A stretch of DNA of 64,000 nt from positions 124,001 to 188,000 of the forward strand of contig NZ_VRKQ01000010.1 of NCBI RefSeq assembly GCF_008056315.1, given 5' to 3'. Each line of letters starts with the position of its first letter. Within the stretch, counting starts at the first letter, position 1. This DNA comes from Seonamhaeicola maritimus (lineage in GTDB: Bacteria; Bacteroidota; Bacteroidia; Flavobacteriales; Flavobacteriaceae). Positions 1-9,886 of this stretch are shown here, piece by piece. A model generated the notes under the pieces. The model saw nothing but the letters and a program-made list of their open reading frames with translations. It did no database searches and was not told the DNA's origin. Position numbers and translations under genes: made by a program.

Positions 1-334
1 CAGTTCCTTCATCTGTACTTCCGTGAATTTGCTCTACAATAGGCGTCATCCAAATCGCATTGATTCCTAAATCATTAAAATAACCTTCGTCTATTTTTCT
101 TGTAATTCCTTTCAAATCGCCCCCTTCAAAACCACGAAGTATGGCAGTTTCATTAGTTCTATCAAAATTAATATCGTTAGATGTATCTCCATTATTAAAC
201 CTGTCCGTTAACAAAAAATAAACATTGGCACCTTCCCAAACAAAAGGTATTTCTTGCTGCACCTCTATTTGTCCTTCCTTTTCTTTACAGTTTATAAAAA
301 GGATACCAACCACTAATAATAAAAGTTTCTTCAT
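1..334 (-). CDS. GH13 alpha-amylase family lipoprotein, 3' part missing (runs off window)
   Basis: The first 111 codons are visible; the rest lies beyond position 1. The start ATG at 334-332 directly abuts the stop codon of the upstream gene, so the two are co-transcribed. The N-terminus is a lipoprotein signal (MKKLLLLVVGILFINC), then a typical GH13 opening: YFLLTDRFNNGD followed by GGDLKGI and LGINAIWMTPI, the first beta-strands of the catalytic barrel and a probable calcium-binding loop. As the last visible gene of the minus-strand maltodextrin operon it is probably a surface or periplasmic alpha-amylase cutting alpha-1,4-glucan. The catalytic Asp/Glu/Asp residues are not in view, so activity and exact subfamily cannot be judged. 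Confidence 0.85.
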   Translation of the reverse strand, partial: MKKLLLLVVGILFINCKEKEGQIEVQQEIPFVWEGANVYFLLTDRFNNGDTSNDINFDRTNETAILRGFEGGDLKGITRKIDEGYFNDLGINAIWMTPIVEQIHGSTDEGT

Positions 335-2209
335 TTATTTAATCTTTAAAATGAACGATTCCAAAGGCTTAATTTCCATATTAATAATTCCCTTAGAATC
401 TTCAATATTCAAACTTGAAGAATACTGATTGTAAAGTTCATCATTAGTATTAAAATTACCATCTTCCATCTGCCATTTTTTAATCACATTTTCTGGAATT
501 TCTAAATTGAAGTTATATGTGTTTGTGTCATCAAAATTTGAAATTATGATTAATTTTTCATCAGTACTCCAACGCACAAATGACAACACTTTATCATTAT
601 AACCCTCAGTATTATTACGATTGTATAAATGAATATCTTCATAATTACTTGCAAGTGCAGAACTATTAATAGTGAAATTTAATAATCTTTTATAAAAATC
701 TCTAAGTGCCTTTTCTTCTTCTGTTGATTTCCCACCATCAAACTGTTTATCATTTACCCATTTTTGTAAGGTTGGCACTCCTATATAATCAAAAATTGAG
801 GTTCTTGAAGGTTTTCCAAAACCTGCATTTTCACTACCATCTTCCCCAACCTCTTGAGCAAAATAAATCATAGTTGGCGAAGTACTAATAGTTGCCGATA
901 CCACCATAGCCGGCTTTCCTTTGTCTGGGCTCCCTGCAAACTCAGGACTTGCAATTCGTTGTTCATCATGGTTTTCTAAAAAGTGAAGCATATGATGTTC
1001 TATATCTTTTAGCCCTTCCTGAATTGGCGGGATATTATCTGTTTTTCCATGGCCTTGCATTACGTGCTTGATGGTGTCATAGAGCTCAACTTTATCATAC
1101 AGATAATCCATTTTCCCCTTTTTGATATAATCTCTATACAAACTTGGATTGTAAACTTCCGCTAATAAAAAGGCATCTGAATTTTTAGTTTTAATACTTG
1201 AATTCATATAACTCCAAAATTCAACTGGAACCATTTCAGCCATGTCAAAACGGAAACCGTCTACCCCCATATCTAACCAATACAGAGCAATGTCTTTAAA
1301 CTTATCCCATGAATTAGGAACAGTTTTATCTTGCCAAAACTCAAAGTGTTTTCTGAAACCTTCATTCTCGTATCCTTCTGGTAATTCATCAAAATCTTTT
1401 TTACCATCAGGTGAAATACCATAATTAACTTTTACTGTTTCGTACCAATCATGAAAATTTGGTTGACTTAAACGAGACCCATTACCTGTCCATTTAGCAG
1501 GATTTTCATCAAACTGCCTATCTGACAAGGGGTGATTATCGCCTCCTAAAGGTTTATAGTCTCTTTCAAAAACAGGCACTTTAAATGATTCTGCAGGGTT
1601 GTAGTAAAAATTATTATCTACGCGATAAGCTACCGATTTATCATCATTAGCACCAAAATCATTCACACCATCCGGATTGGTTAACCCCTGATAATTTCTA
1701 GCGACATGATTTGGCACAATATCTATTATAACCTTTAAACCCGCCTTATGAGATCGCTCAATAAGTGCTTTAAACTCTTCTAATCTATTAGCTGGATTTT
1801 CAGCTAAATCAGGATTTACATTGTAATAATCTTTTACTGCATAAGGTGAACCAGCTCGTCCTTTTACTACATCTGGGTCATCATTAGATATACCGTATTC
1901 TGTATAATCTGTTATCACATCATGGTGTGGTACTCCTGTATACCAGATGTGAGTCACACCTAAATCTTTAATTTCCTTTAATGCCGTATTAGTAAAATCA
2001 TTAAACTTACCAACGCCATTTTCCTCAATGGTTCCCCAAGGTTTGTTGTTATTATTTGTATTTCCAAAAAGGCGTGTAAACACCTGATACACCACTTGCT
2101 TCTTCTTAAAAACCACCTTAACTTCAGGATGTGATTCTTTTCCTTTCTTTTTACAACTATAAATCATTGTAACTGCTAAAAAACATGCTAAAACAATAGT
2201 TTTGTTCAT
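335..2209 (-). CDS. GH13 alpha-amylase family lipoprotein
   Basis: A 624-residue protein with a lipoprotein signal ending in Cys19 (MIYSCKKK), so it is probably membrane-anchored. The four GH13 signature regions are present: DIVPNH near residue 161, GFRFDMAEM near 320 (nucleophile Asp), AEVY near 349 (acid/base Glu) and ENHDEQR near 413 (transition-state Asp). An all-beta C-terminal domain follows from about residue 530. It should hydrolyse alpha-1,4 bonds of starch or maltodextrin. It lies 4 bp after the GH31 gene and directly before another GH13 gene, in the operon that also supplies maltose phosphorylase. The exact specificity (amylase, maltogenic or glucosidase type) cannot be read from sequence. 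Confidence 0.92.
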   Translation of the reverse strand: MNKTIVLACFLAVTMIYSCKKKGKESHPEVKVVFKKKQVVYQVFTRLFGNTNNNNKPWGTIEENGVGKFNDFTNTALKEIKDLGVTHIWYTGVPHHDVITDYTEYGISNDDPDVVKGRAGSPYAVKDYYNVNPDLAENPANRLEEFKALIERSHKAGLKVIIDIVPNHVARNYQGLTNPDGVNDFGANDDKSVAYRVDNNFYYNPAESFKVPVFERDYKPLGGDNHPLSDRQFDENPAKWTGNGSRLSQPNFHDWYETVKVNYGISPDGKKDFDELPEGYENEGFRKHFEFWQDKTVPNSWDKFKDIALYWLDMGVDGFRFDMAEMVPVEFWSYMNSSIKTKNSDAFLLAEVYNPSLYRDYIKKGKMDYLYDKVELYDTIKHVMQGHGKTDNIPPIQEGLKDIEHHMLHFLENHDEQRIASPEFAGSPDKGKPAMVVSATISTSPTMIYFAQEVGEDGSENAGFGKPSRTSIFDYIGVPTLQKWVNDKQFDGGKSTEEEKALRDFYKRLLNFTINSSALASNYEDIHLYNRNNTEGYNDKVLSFVRWSTDEKLIIISNFDDTNTYNFNLEIPENVIKKWQMEDGNFNTNDELYNQYSSSLNIEDSKGIINMEIKPLESFILKIK

Positions 2210-2213
2210 GATG

Positions 2214-4652
2214 CTACTTTTTAAGTTTTATTTTAATTTCGATTTCTTCTGAAGTATTCCACTTAATTGGAACACTCATCGTTTTAGTTTTATTATTCCA
2301 ATTAATCAACGCTTTTTTCCCATTAACCCTGATACGTTTTGGCTGTTTTTTGACATTATGTATTATCAAATTGATGTTTTTGGATTCAGTGTTAAATCTA
2401 TCTCCTATTTCAGCCTCAAATTCTATTTCTAAACGTGAATTCTTGAATTCAGATTTGAATTCGATAATCTCATAATCACCTTTCTCTAATGCTTCAGGGG
2501 TTTTCCCATCATCGTTATAATATTTCTGCTCGCTTTCTCCAACAGAAGCATCTAAATAATAATGAACGTCTAAATTATTAGCATCATATTCCTTAGTGGA
2601 TTGTATAGGTTTTGACATTAGAATGAATGCTCCCGCTCTCACATAGGTTGGAATAGATTTTTTGTTTAAGCCAACGCCTTTTGTTTGCCCTCCTTCAATA
2701 GATTCATTTGAATAAAAATCGAACCAAACAGCATTTTTAGGAAAGTATACTTCTTGCTCTTTTTGCCCTTGATATAAAACCGGAGACACTAAAATATCAT
2801 TCCCCCATAAATAGGTTTTGGAATAATTAAACAATTCTGCATTATCCGATTCCTCAAAAAATAGTGGGCGCATAAATGGCTTACCAAATTGATTGTTTTC
2901 ATAAACCAAATTATAATTATAGGGCAGCAATTGGTAACGCAATTCAATGGCTTCTTTAGCCAAAGCCTTTGCTTCATCACTTCTAAAAACAGGTTCACTT
3001 GGCACTTCTTCTTGTGCATGTGGACGGTATATTGGTTGAAAAACCCCATATTGCAACCAACGTACATAAAGTTCATCATCTAGATTTGCTCCTGCAAAAC
3101 CTCCTAAATCTGAATGCATATATGCCAACCCCTGCATACCCATTTGTAACGCTATTTCTGGTTGACTTTGCAGTCCACCCCAGGTTCTGTTAACATCACC
3201 AGACCATGGAATCATTCCATATCTTTGAGACCCGGAATATCCAGCACGCATTAAAATAAATGGTCTCTGGTTTGGATTTACTTCTATATTTGCTTCATAA
3301 ACTAATTCTGCCCAATTATGACCATAAATATTATGCATTTCATTGGCAGTTCCAGAAGCATGTAATAAGCCTTCAGGGTGCACTTCTGGTTCTCCTAAAT
3401 CTCCCCAAAATCCAGTTACCCCAAAATCAGCTAAATCTTTATAGATATTTTTAAACCATTGCTCTCCTTTTGGATTATAAATATCTATGAGACCAGTATT
3501 TCCGAAATAGAAATCAAAAGTAAAGGGGTTTCCAATTGAATCTTTTGATAAAACATTTTCTTCTACAGCTTCCTTCCATTTCCCAGATGTTGTTAAAACA
3601 AAGGGCTCTGTAATTAAAATGGTTTCTACATTTTTATCCCGAAGATTTTTAATCATTTGTTCGGGATTAGGAAATGAATCTCTATGGAATTCTAAATTTC
3701 CCATTGTACCCGTAATTTCCTTTCCAAACCAATACAAGTCTAAAATAACGGCATCTACAGGAATTTCATCTTCTTTAAATTTAGAAATGGTGTTCTCCGT
3801 TTCTTTTTGTGAATGATAACCAAACCTACTTGAAAAATTACCTAAAGCCCAACGTGGAGGCATAGGTTGTTTTCCTGTTAAATTGGTATAATTATTAACA
3901 ATATCATACCATGAATCACCTACAATAACTTGATAAGTTTTCCTGCCAGAAATAGTTTCATAAGTAAGCGTATTAACACCTTTACTATCCAAATCTAAAT
4001 AACCAACTGGTGCATTATCGAAATGAATCATGTATTGTTTTGATGACAAAACAATTGGCAAAGTAAAATTCATAAGCTCACTTTTAGTTTCATAACCGTA
4101 ATGAGCCTTGTTGAACAATGGTAATTTATTTCCTCTTCTGTCCATTCCAAGTGCCCTAGCACCACCACCATAAAGCACCTCATCAGATGATAAATTGAAT
4201 TCTATCTTTTCGGTTGTTTTAGCAGTAATATTATCATGCACCAAATCAATTGGTTTATGAACAGATTTAAAGTAACCTCGTTTTTCAGAAATTAAGGACT
4301 TCCCTTTGTTTGAATAGGATATTTGGAAAGGTTGCTTTTGAATAGTAACACCTAAATCCTTTGAAGAAATTATAATATTTGACCCATCATCAATACTTGA
4401 GGTTTTTACATCTTGCTGGGTAAAGACAACTGCATGCGACTCTTCTTTAAATTTCTCCTTTTTTGGAATAAAAGTAGTCTCAAGTATTTCTGGTGTGTAG
4501 AAATGAATGCGATATTCCCCATCACTTACTTTTACAATAACGTGATTTTCTTTTTCAATAAAGGCTTCAAATTTTCTGTTTTCATTTTGCCCAAACGCAA
4601 AAATTCCAACAAAAAACACTATTAAACCTATTAGAAATCTATTCATTTTCAT
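2214..4652 (-). CDS. GH31 alpha-glucosidase, secreted
   Basis: An 812-residue protein with a cleavable signal peptide (about residues 1-22, ending FAFGQ). It has the GH31 plan: N-terminal beta-sandwich to about residue 240, (beta/alpha)8 barrel with the nucleophile motif WGDLGEPE near residue 415 and the acid/base loop WSGDVNRTW near 484, then a proximal beta domain and a distal domain with the YNDDGKTPEALEKGDY stretch typical of the family's C-terminus. It releases glucose from the non-reducing ends of maltodextrin and probably plays the part that the GH97 SusB plays in Bacteroides. Its first 14 bp overlap the end of the upstream esterase gene, so the two are probably translationally coupled. 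Confidence 0.93.
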   Translation of the reverse strand: MKMNRFLIGLIVFFVGIFAFGQNENRKFEAFIEKENHVIVKVSDGEYRIHFYTPEILETTFIPKKEKFKEESHAVVFTQQDVKTSSIDDGSNIIISSKDLGVTIQKQPFQISYSNKGKSLISEKRGYFKSVHKPIDLVHDNITAKTTEKIEFNLSSDEVLYGGGARALGMDRRGNKLPLFNKAHYGYETKSELMNFTLPIVLSSKQYMIHFDNAPVGYLDLDSKGVNTLTYETISGRKTYQVIVGDSWYDIVNNYTNLTGKQPMPPRWALGNFSSRFGYHSQKETENTISKFKEDEIPVDAVILDLYWFGKEITGTMGNLEFHRDSFPNPEQMIKNLRDKNVETILITEPFVLTTSGKWKEAVEENVLSKDSIGNPFTFDFYFGNTGLIDIYNPKGEQWFKNIYKDLADFGVTGFWGDLGEPEVHPEGLLHASGTANEMHNIYGHNWAELVYEANIEVNPNQRPFILMRAGYSGSQRYGMIPWSGDVNRTWGGLQSQPEIALQMGMQGLAYMHSDLGGFAGANLDDELYVRWLQYGVFQPIYRPHAQEEVPSEPVFRSDEAKALAKEAIELRYQLLPYNYNLVYENNQFGKPFMRPLFFEESDNAELFNYSKTYLWGNDILVSPVLYQGQKEQEVYFPKNAVWFDFYSNESIEGGQTKGVGLNKKSIPTYVRAGAFILMSKPIQSTKEYDANNLDVHYYLDASVGESEQKYYNDDGKTPEALEKGDYEIIEFKSEFKNSRLEIEFEAEIGDRFNTESKNINLIIHNVKKQPKRIRVNGKKALINWNNKTKTMSVPIKWNTSEEIEIKIKLKK

Positions 4653-5604
4653 TGCCTAATAAAAAAGTTAACGGAATATCTAATCTTGCCCCCCATGAAA
4701 TTTCAGAATGATCTGTTCCAGGAAACTTAATGTTATTTATATGCCCCTTCCCTTTAATGACCTTATCTGCTTTATCTTGATATGTTAAATACTTTTCATC
4801 TAAGGTTTTATCTCCATAATCAAAATACAGCTTATGGTTTTTGCTATCTGGCAGATGCAATTTCATATAATCAAAAAAGGCATCAGGAATACCATTATCA
4901 ATATTATCATAAGTACCTATCCAATGGGTAGACAGACAAGCGGCTCCTCCGAAAACATTAGGATATTCGCTAATTGCATACATGGAAATCAAACCTCCTC
5001 TACTGGATCCCATCACAAAAGTGTTATCCTTATCTGTTAAACAACTATAATGAGTATCTATAAACGGCTTCACCTCTTCAACAATAAACTTAAGGTAATC
5101 ATCAGAATTGATGGTATTTATCCATTTATGACGCCTACCTACTTCGGTTAATGAATCCTTATCCTTTTTGCTCATGGCGTTGAAAACCTTTTCAGGAAAA
5201 TAATTAGAGTTCCTTAACTCCCTAATGTTCCAAATACCAACAACAATAAAATCTTTCACTTTATCTTCATTCATAAGCTTTGACGCCCACTCATCAACTT
5301 TCCATTCCTGCTTGTTCCATGTTACTGTACTATCAAATAACATCTGTCCGTCGTGCATGTATAACACCGCATATTTTTTGTCTTTTGAATAGTCTTCTGG
5401 TAACCAAACATCGACTGGACGGGGTTTAATGTAATTTGATTTAAGGCTATCTATTCTAAATAACGAACCACTTGATAACATGATGTTTTCAAGTTTATAG
5501 ATTTCTACATCAATAATCTTGCTTGCTGTAGAAACATCTTCCTTTTTAATATTTTTACAAGACAAAAAAGTTAAAAGGAAGCAGATTGCTATTAACCGTT
5601 TCAT
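4639..5604 (-). CDS. Putative alpha/beta-hydrolase esterase lipoprotein (esterase D/enterochelin-esterase type)
   Basis: A 321-residue lipoprotein (signal ending FLSCKN, Cys16). It has the oxyanion/strand region AVLYMHDGQMLFD near residue 80, a nucleophile elbow GSSRGG near 198 and a late His in GTDHSEISW near 305, which fits the PF00756 putative esterase fold. It sits between two glycoside hydrolase genes of the starch operon, overlapping the GH31 gene by 14 bp and 3 bp from the neopullulanase-like gene. The natural substrate is unknown. Acyl or other ester groups on the glucan, or a structural role, are both possible. The fold call is firm; the function is inferred from context only. Confidence 0.75.
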   Translation of the reverse strand: MKRLIAICFLLTFLSCKNIKKEDVSTASKIIDVEIYKLENIMLSSGSLFRIDSLKSNYIKPRPVDVWLPEDYSKDKKYAVLYMHDGQMLFDSTVTWNKQEWKVDEWASKLMNEDKVKDFIVVGIWNIRELRNSNYFPEKVFNAMSKKDKDSLTEVGRRHKWINTINSDDYLKFIVEEVKPFIDTHYSCLTDKDNTFVMGSSRGGLISMYAISEYPNVFGGAACLSTHWIGTYDNIDNGIPDAFFDYMKLHLPDSKNHKLYFDYGDKTLDEKYLTYQDKADKVIKGKGHINNIKFPGTDHSEISWGARLDIPLTFLLGNENE

Positions 5605-5606
5605 AT

Positions 5607-7550
5607 CTAAAACTTAGTGGTTAAAATCATACTCCCTTTTTCATTTAACTTTAACATATCACCCCAAACTATAGTCTCGTCGGTAATAATATTTTTTAAA
5701 GTTTTTCCGTTAAGATCTATTTCATTAAACCTGGGCAAATCCAAGTTTGTTACACCTTCATTTTTATTTATGACATGTACTACCGTTTCATCTCCAAGGA
5801 TTCTAAACAGAACATAAACGCCATTTTGAGGCGCAAAATGCATGGTTTCGCCATTGTGTATTGCTTTACTGCTTTTTCTATAATTAAGAACCTTACGTAA
5901 AAATGATTGCATATCTTTTTGATCTGCCGTTAGGCCTTCACCTGTAAATGCATTCACTTCATCACCTTTCCAACCACCAGAAAAATCGGTTCTTATAAGG
6001 CCATGATCACCTGGGTTATCAAAATCATCCATTAGTATTTCCGTACCATAATAAACCTGAGGGATTCTAGGTAAGGTAAGCAGATAACTTAAAGCTATTT
6101 TAGTATTTATTTTATCACCTCCCAATTGTGTAAATATGCGACTCATATCATGGTTATCAGGAAAAATTAATAAATCTTTTGGATTTGCATAATGAAAATC
6201 ATTAGCTAAACCTTCATAAATTTTAACTAAGCCTTTGTCCCAAGCCTCATTTTCATTCAAAGCATCGACAATGTTTTGCTGCATAGGAAAATCCATTACG
6301 GATTTTAAATCAGAATCATAACCATCTTTATTAATGGCTCCTTCTTGCCAATAACTTATAACTAGTGGATTATAACTCCATTGTTCTCCAACTATACTAA
6401 AGTTTGGATACTCGGTCATAATAGCTCTTACCCAATTACTCATAAAATGTTTATCTGGATATGGATAAGTATCTTGACGAATACCCCCTAAATTGGCAGT
6501 TTCAACCCACCAAATACTATTTTGAATAATATATTTAGCCATAAATGGATTACGTTGATTTAGATCTGGCATTCCAGAAACAAACCAACCATCCGTCATG
6601 TCTTCCTTATCTACTTGAGAAGCATAAAGATCTTGGTTAGAAGTTCTTCTATGGCTTGAAGTTTTAGTAACTAAACCATTCCAATTTTCCTTGTTTTTTT
6701 CATAATGTGCCTGGTAATTTACCCAATCCTTAAATGGCAAATCTTTCATCCACCAATGCTCTAAACCGCAATGATTAGCCACCTGATCCATAACAAGTTT
6801 CATATCTTTATCTGATAATTTAGATGATAATTCAAGATACTCTTTCATAGTACCAAACCTTGGATCAATCTCATAAAAATCAGTCATGGCATAACCATGA
6901 TAAGAACCTCGTGGCATATCATTAGTTAATAATGGACAAGGCCAAATAGCCGTAAAACCCATATCATGAATATAGTCTATGTGATTAATGATTCCTGCAA
7001 TATCACCACCATGACGTTTGTAACCATCTGTTCTGTCAATTGTTGTTTCGTTTAAAGTCTCAACAATATCATTTTCCGGATTCGCATTTACAAACCTATC
7101 AGGAGTGATTAGATATATAGCGTCTGAGCTATCAAAACCTTTGTATTCTTCTGGTGATTTTTGTCTAGCCTTGAGCTCATATGTATGTGTTAAACTCTCT
7201 CCGTTTTCAAAAACAAACTCAATATTGAATTTCCCTGCTTTTGTGTTTTCAGAAATCATTAAATCAATAAACAAATAGTTAGGGCTATCTGCCTTATGAA
7301 CTTCTCTTATAGTAACACCAGAATAATTAATTTTAGGAGTAGCTTTTGAAATTTCTTGGTGCTTTACCAAAAGTTGTAGTTCTTGATTTTTAAACCCAAC
7401 CCACCAGTTAAGAGGTTCTATGAGTTCAATATCATAAATTTCTGTAACAGATTCACTCGGTGTAATATGGGGTTCTTGCGAATTATTTTGTTTACAGGAA
7501 TACCCCATAAACAATATAATAATTGCTAATAGCTTTAATAATCCTTTCAT
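5607..7550 (-). CDS. GH13 neopullulanase/cyclomaltodextrinase-type lipoprotein (SusA-like)
   Basis: A 647-residue lipoprotein (signal ending FMGYSCKQ). The first 120 residues after the signal form the beta-sandwich N-domain found in cyclomaltodextrinases and neopullulanases (NWWVGF...LQLLVK opening). The catalytic barrel follows with DQVANH near residue 255, GIRQDTYPY near 355 (nucleophile Asp), GEQW near 387 (acid/base Glu) and FPDNHD near 468. Family members cut alpha-1,4 and sometimes alpha-1,6 bonds in small cyclic or branched maltodextrins. In the Bacteroides system this role belongs to periplasmic SusA. It lies 22 bp after the maltose phosphorylase gene in the same operon and would supply maltose to it. 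Confidence 0.93.
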   Translation of the reverse strand: MKGLLKLLAIIILFMGYSCKQNNSQEPHITPSESVTEIYDIELIEPLNWWVGFKNQELQLLVKHQEISKATPKINYSGVTIREVHKADSPNYLFIDLMISENTKAGKFNIEFVFENGESLTHTYELKARQKSPEEYKGFDSSDAIYLITPDRFVNANPENDIVETLNETTIDRTDGYKRHGGDIAGIINHIDYIHDMGFTAIWPCPLLTNDMPRGSYHGYAMTDFYEIDPRFGTMKEYLELSSKLSDKDMKLVMDQVANHCGLEHWWMKDLPFKDWVNYQAHYEKNKENWNGLVTKTSSHRRTSNQDLYASQVDKEDMTDGWFVSGMPDLNQRNPFMAKYIIQNSIWWVETANLGGIRQDTYPYPDKHFMSNWVRAIMTEYPNFSIVGEQWSYNPLVISYWQEGAINKDGYDSDLKSVMDFPMQQNIVDALNENEAWDKGLVKIYEGLANDFHYANPKDLLIFPDNHDMSRIFTQLGGDKINTKIALSYLLTLPRIPQVYYGTEILMDDFDNPGDHGLIRTDFSGGWKGDEVNAFTGEGLTADQKDMQSFLRKVLNYRKSSKAIHNGETMHFAPQNGVYVLFRILGDETVVHVINKNEGVTNLDLPRFNEIDLNGKTLKNIITDETIVWGDMLKLNEKGSMILTTKF

Positions 7551-7572
7551 CTGGTTTTTTATTAGGTTTTGG

Positions 7573-9879
7573 TTATACAGTTACCAAATTATCAGGTGTA
7601 ATAGTCACTGGATTATCGTTCACCAAAATTTGTGTTTCATGATCGCTTTCCAATTCAAAATTGGTTGCATCTTGAGATACATTTACTTTTATAATAGTAT
7701 CTCTAAAGTTTACTTTAAACGAATAGCCTTTCCATTGTTTCGGGATTTGAGGCTTAAAAGACAACATATTATCTTTTATGCGCATACCACCAAAACCTTC
7801 AACAATACTCATCCAAGTTCCCGCCATAGATGTAATGTGTAAGCCTTCATGCACTTCGTGATTGTAATCATCTAAATCTAATCGAGATGTACGTAAATAG
7901 AAGTTATAAGCCTGTTCCATTCTTCCTAGTTGAGCAGCCTGTATACTATGCACACAAGGCGACAATGAACTCTCATGAACCGTATAAGGCTCGTAAAAAT
8001 CGAAGTGACGTTCTAATTCTTCATTTGTGAATTGGTCTTCAAAAAAGTAAAATCCTTGAAGAATATCTGCTTGTTTAATATAAGGCGAACGTAAAATCCT
8101 ATCCCATGACCAATGTTGATTAATTGGCCTTTGAGAAGCATCTAATTCTGATACTGATATTAACTCCTTATCTAAAAAACCATCTTGCTGTAAATACACA
8201 TGGTGCTTTTGAGAATATGGAAAATACATATTATCAGCTACTGCTTTCCAAAGAGCCATTTCACCTTTAGTCAGGGCTACTTTTTTTGCAATTCTTAAAA
8301 AGTCTGACTGATATCCCGCATCTACCTTTTCTATACATTCAAGAGCATAATTAATACACCACTGTGCTAAATAGTTTGTATACCAGTTATTATTTACATT
8401 ATTTTCATATTCGTTTGGTCCCGTAACCCCTAGAATAACATATTTGTTTTTATCTTTTGAAAACGTAGCTCGTTGTTGCCAAAATCTGGCAATTCCAATT
8501 AATACTTCTAATCCTTTTTCGGGGATATAACTATAATCTGCGGTATATCTGTGATAATTAAAAATAGCAAAAGCAATGGCTCCATTTCTGTGAATTTCCT
8601 CAAAAGTAATCTCCCATTCATTATGGCATTCTTCTCCATTCATAGTTACCATTGGGTACAATGCAGCCCCATTAGTAAAACCTAATTTTTCAGCATTTTC
8701 AATGGCTTTTTCTAAATGATTATATCTATACTCTAATAGTTTTCTGGCCACTTCTTGATCTTTAGTTGCCATATAAAATGGAATACAATAGGCTTCAGTA
8801 TCCCAATAGGTACTACCACCATATTTTTCACCAGTAAACCCTTTAGGGCCGATGTTTAATCTTGAATCGGTTCCTAAATATGTTTGATTTAATTGGAAGA
8901 TATTAAAGCGAATACCTTGTTGAGCTTTTACATCTCCATCTATAGTAATATCAGCACGTTCCCAAATACTGGCCCATGCCTCTTTTTGCTTTTCTAAGAG
9001 TCCCTCAAAACCAAATTTTATGGCCTCTTTTAATACTTTTATTGCTGCTGAAACCAACTCTTTTTTGTCATGATTTCGGTCAACGGTGTACCCACCATAT
9101 TTTGTAATGGTAAATGTATCCCCTTTCTTTACACTCTGCTTATAATCAAACGAAATGTAATTAGAATCTACTTGAACTTTTGGCTCAATAGCAACTTGTT
9201 TACCATTAACATATAATTGAGACTCCATATACGTACATATATGAAAATCTGTTTTCATTGTTTTAGCCTCAATAAACCCTTGATGGTTCTTGTGACTTAC
9301 CCCTGAAACATCCCAAAACTTATCATCCCAATTGGTATCTTTATTAGTTATACCATTATCTAAATAAGGTTGAAAAGTAATTTCAGCATCAGAATTAACT
9401 GGTATAATGCTAAATTGAATAGCTCCCAATTCATCCAATTCTAAGCTCAAAAAACGTTTTGTAGTTACTTCTACGGTAACACTATTTTGAAGTGTTGCAG
9501 TAAAGTTTCTAGACAACCATCCTTCCTTCATATTAAGCTCTCTTCTAAAACCTCTTAATTGTTTGCAAGTGTTTAAATCTAGAGATTCTCCATTTACCAA
9601 CACATTTACCCCAATCCAATTTGGTGCATTTAACACTTTAGCAAAATACTCAGGATAGCCATTTTTCCACCATCCTACACGAGTTTTATCTGGGTAATAA
9701 ACGCCGGCAATGTAACTTCCTTGAAAGGTTTCTCCAGTATAAGTTTCTTCAAAATTCGCGCGTTGCCCCATGGCTCCATTACCTATACTAAATAAACTCT
9801 CAGAAGATTCAACTCTACTAGGGTCAAAGCCTTCTTCTATGATTGACCAGTTATCTGGTTTTATATAATCTTGATTCAT
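7573..9879 (-). CDS. GH65 maltose phosphorylase
   Basis: A 768-residue cytoplasmic protein without a signal peptide. It has the GH65 layout: N-terminal beta-sandwich, an (alpha/alpha)6 barrel with the catalytic-acid region HNEWEITFEEIHRN near residue 425, and a small C-terminal beta domain. The Tyr-Trp-Asp-Thr-Glu motif (GGSTYWDTEA) near residue 352 is typical of the substrate pocket. It should convert maltose plus phosphate to beta-glucose 1-phosphate and glucose. The adjacent beta-phosphoglucomutase and MFS transporter genes supply the next step and the import, which favours maltose over trehalose or kojibiose as substrate. It is the third gene of the minus-strand operon. Confidence 0.93.
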   Translation of the reverse strand: MNQDYIKPDNWSIIEEGFDPSRVESSESLFSIGNGAMGQRANFEETYTGETFQGSYIAGVYYPDKTRVGWWKNGYPEYFAKVLNAPNWIGVNVLVNGESLDLNTCKQLRGFRRELNMKEGWLSRNFTATLQNSVTVEVTTKRFLSLELDELGAIQFSIIPVNSDAEITFQPYLDNGITNKDTNWDDKFWDVSGVSHKNHQGFIEAKTMKTDFHICTYMESQLYVNGKQVAIEPKVQVDSNYISFDYKQSVKKGDTFTITKYGGYTVDRNHDKKELVSAAIKVLKEAIKFGFEGLLEKQKEAWASIWERADITIDGDVKAQQGIRFNIFQLNQTYLGTDSRLNIGPKGFTGEKYGGSTYWDTEAYCIPFYMATKDQEVARKLLEYRYNHLEKAIENAEKLGFTNGAALYPMVTMNGEECHNEWEITFEEIHRNGAIAFAIFNYHRYTADYSYIPEKGLEVLIGIARFWQQRATFSKDKNKYVILGVTGPNEYENNVNNNWYTNYLAQWCINYALECIEKVDAGYQSDFLRIAKKVALTKGEMALWKAVADNMYFPYSQKHHVYLQQDGFLDKELISVSELDASQRPINQHWSWDRILRSPYIKQADILQGFYFFEDQFTNEELERHFDFYEPYTVHESSLSPCVHSIQAAQLGRMEQAYNFYLRTSRLDLDDYNHEVHEGLHITSMAGTWMSIVEGFGGMRIKDNMLSFKPQIPKQWKGYSFKVNFRDTIIKVNVSQDATNFELESDHETQILVNDNPVTITPDNLVTV

Positions 9880-9886
9880 TGTTCTC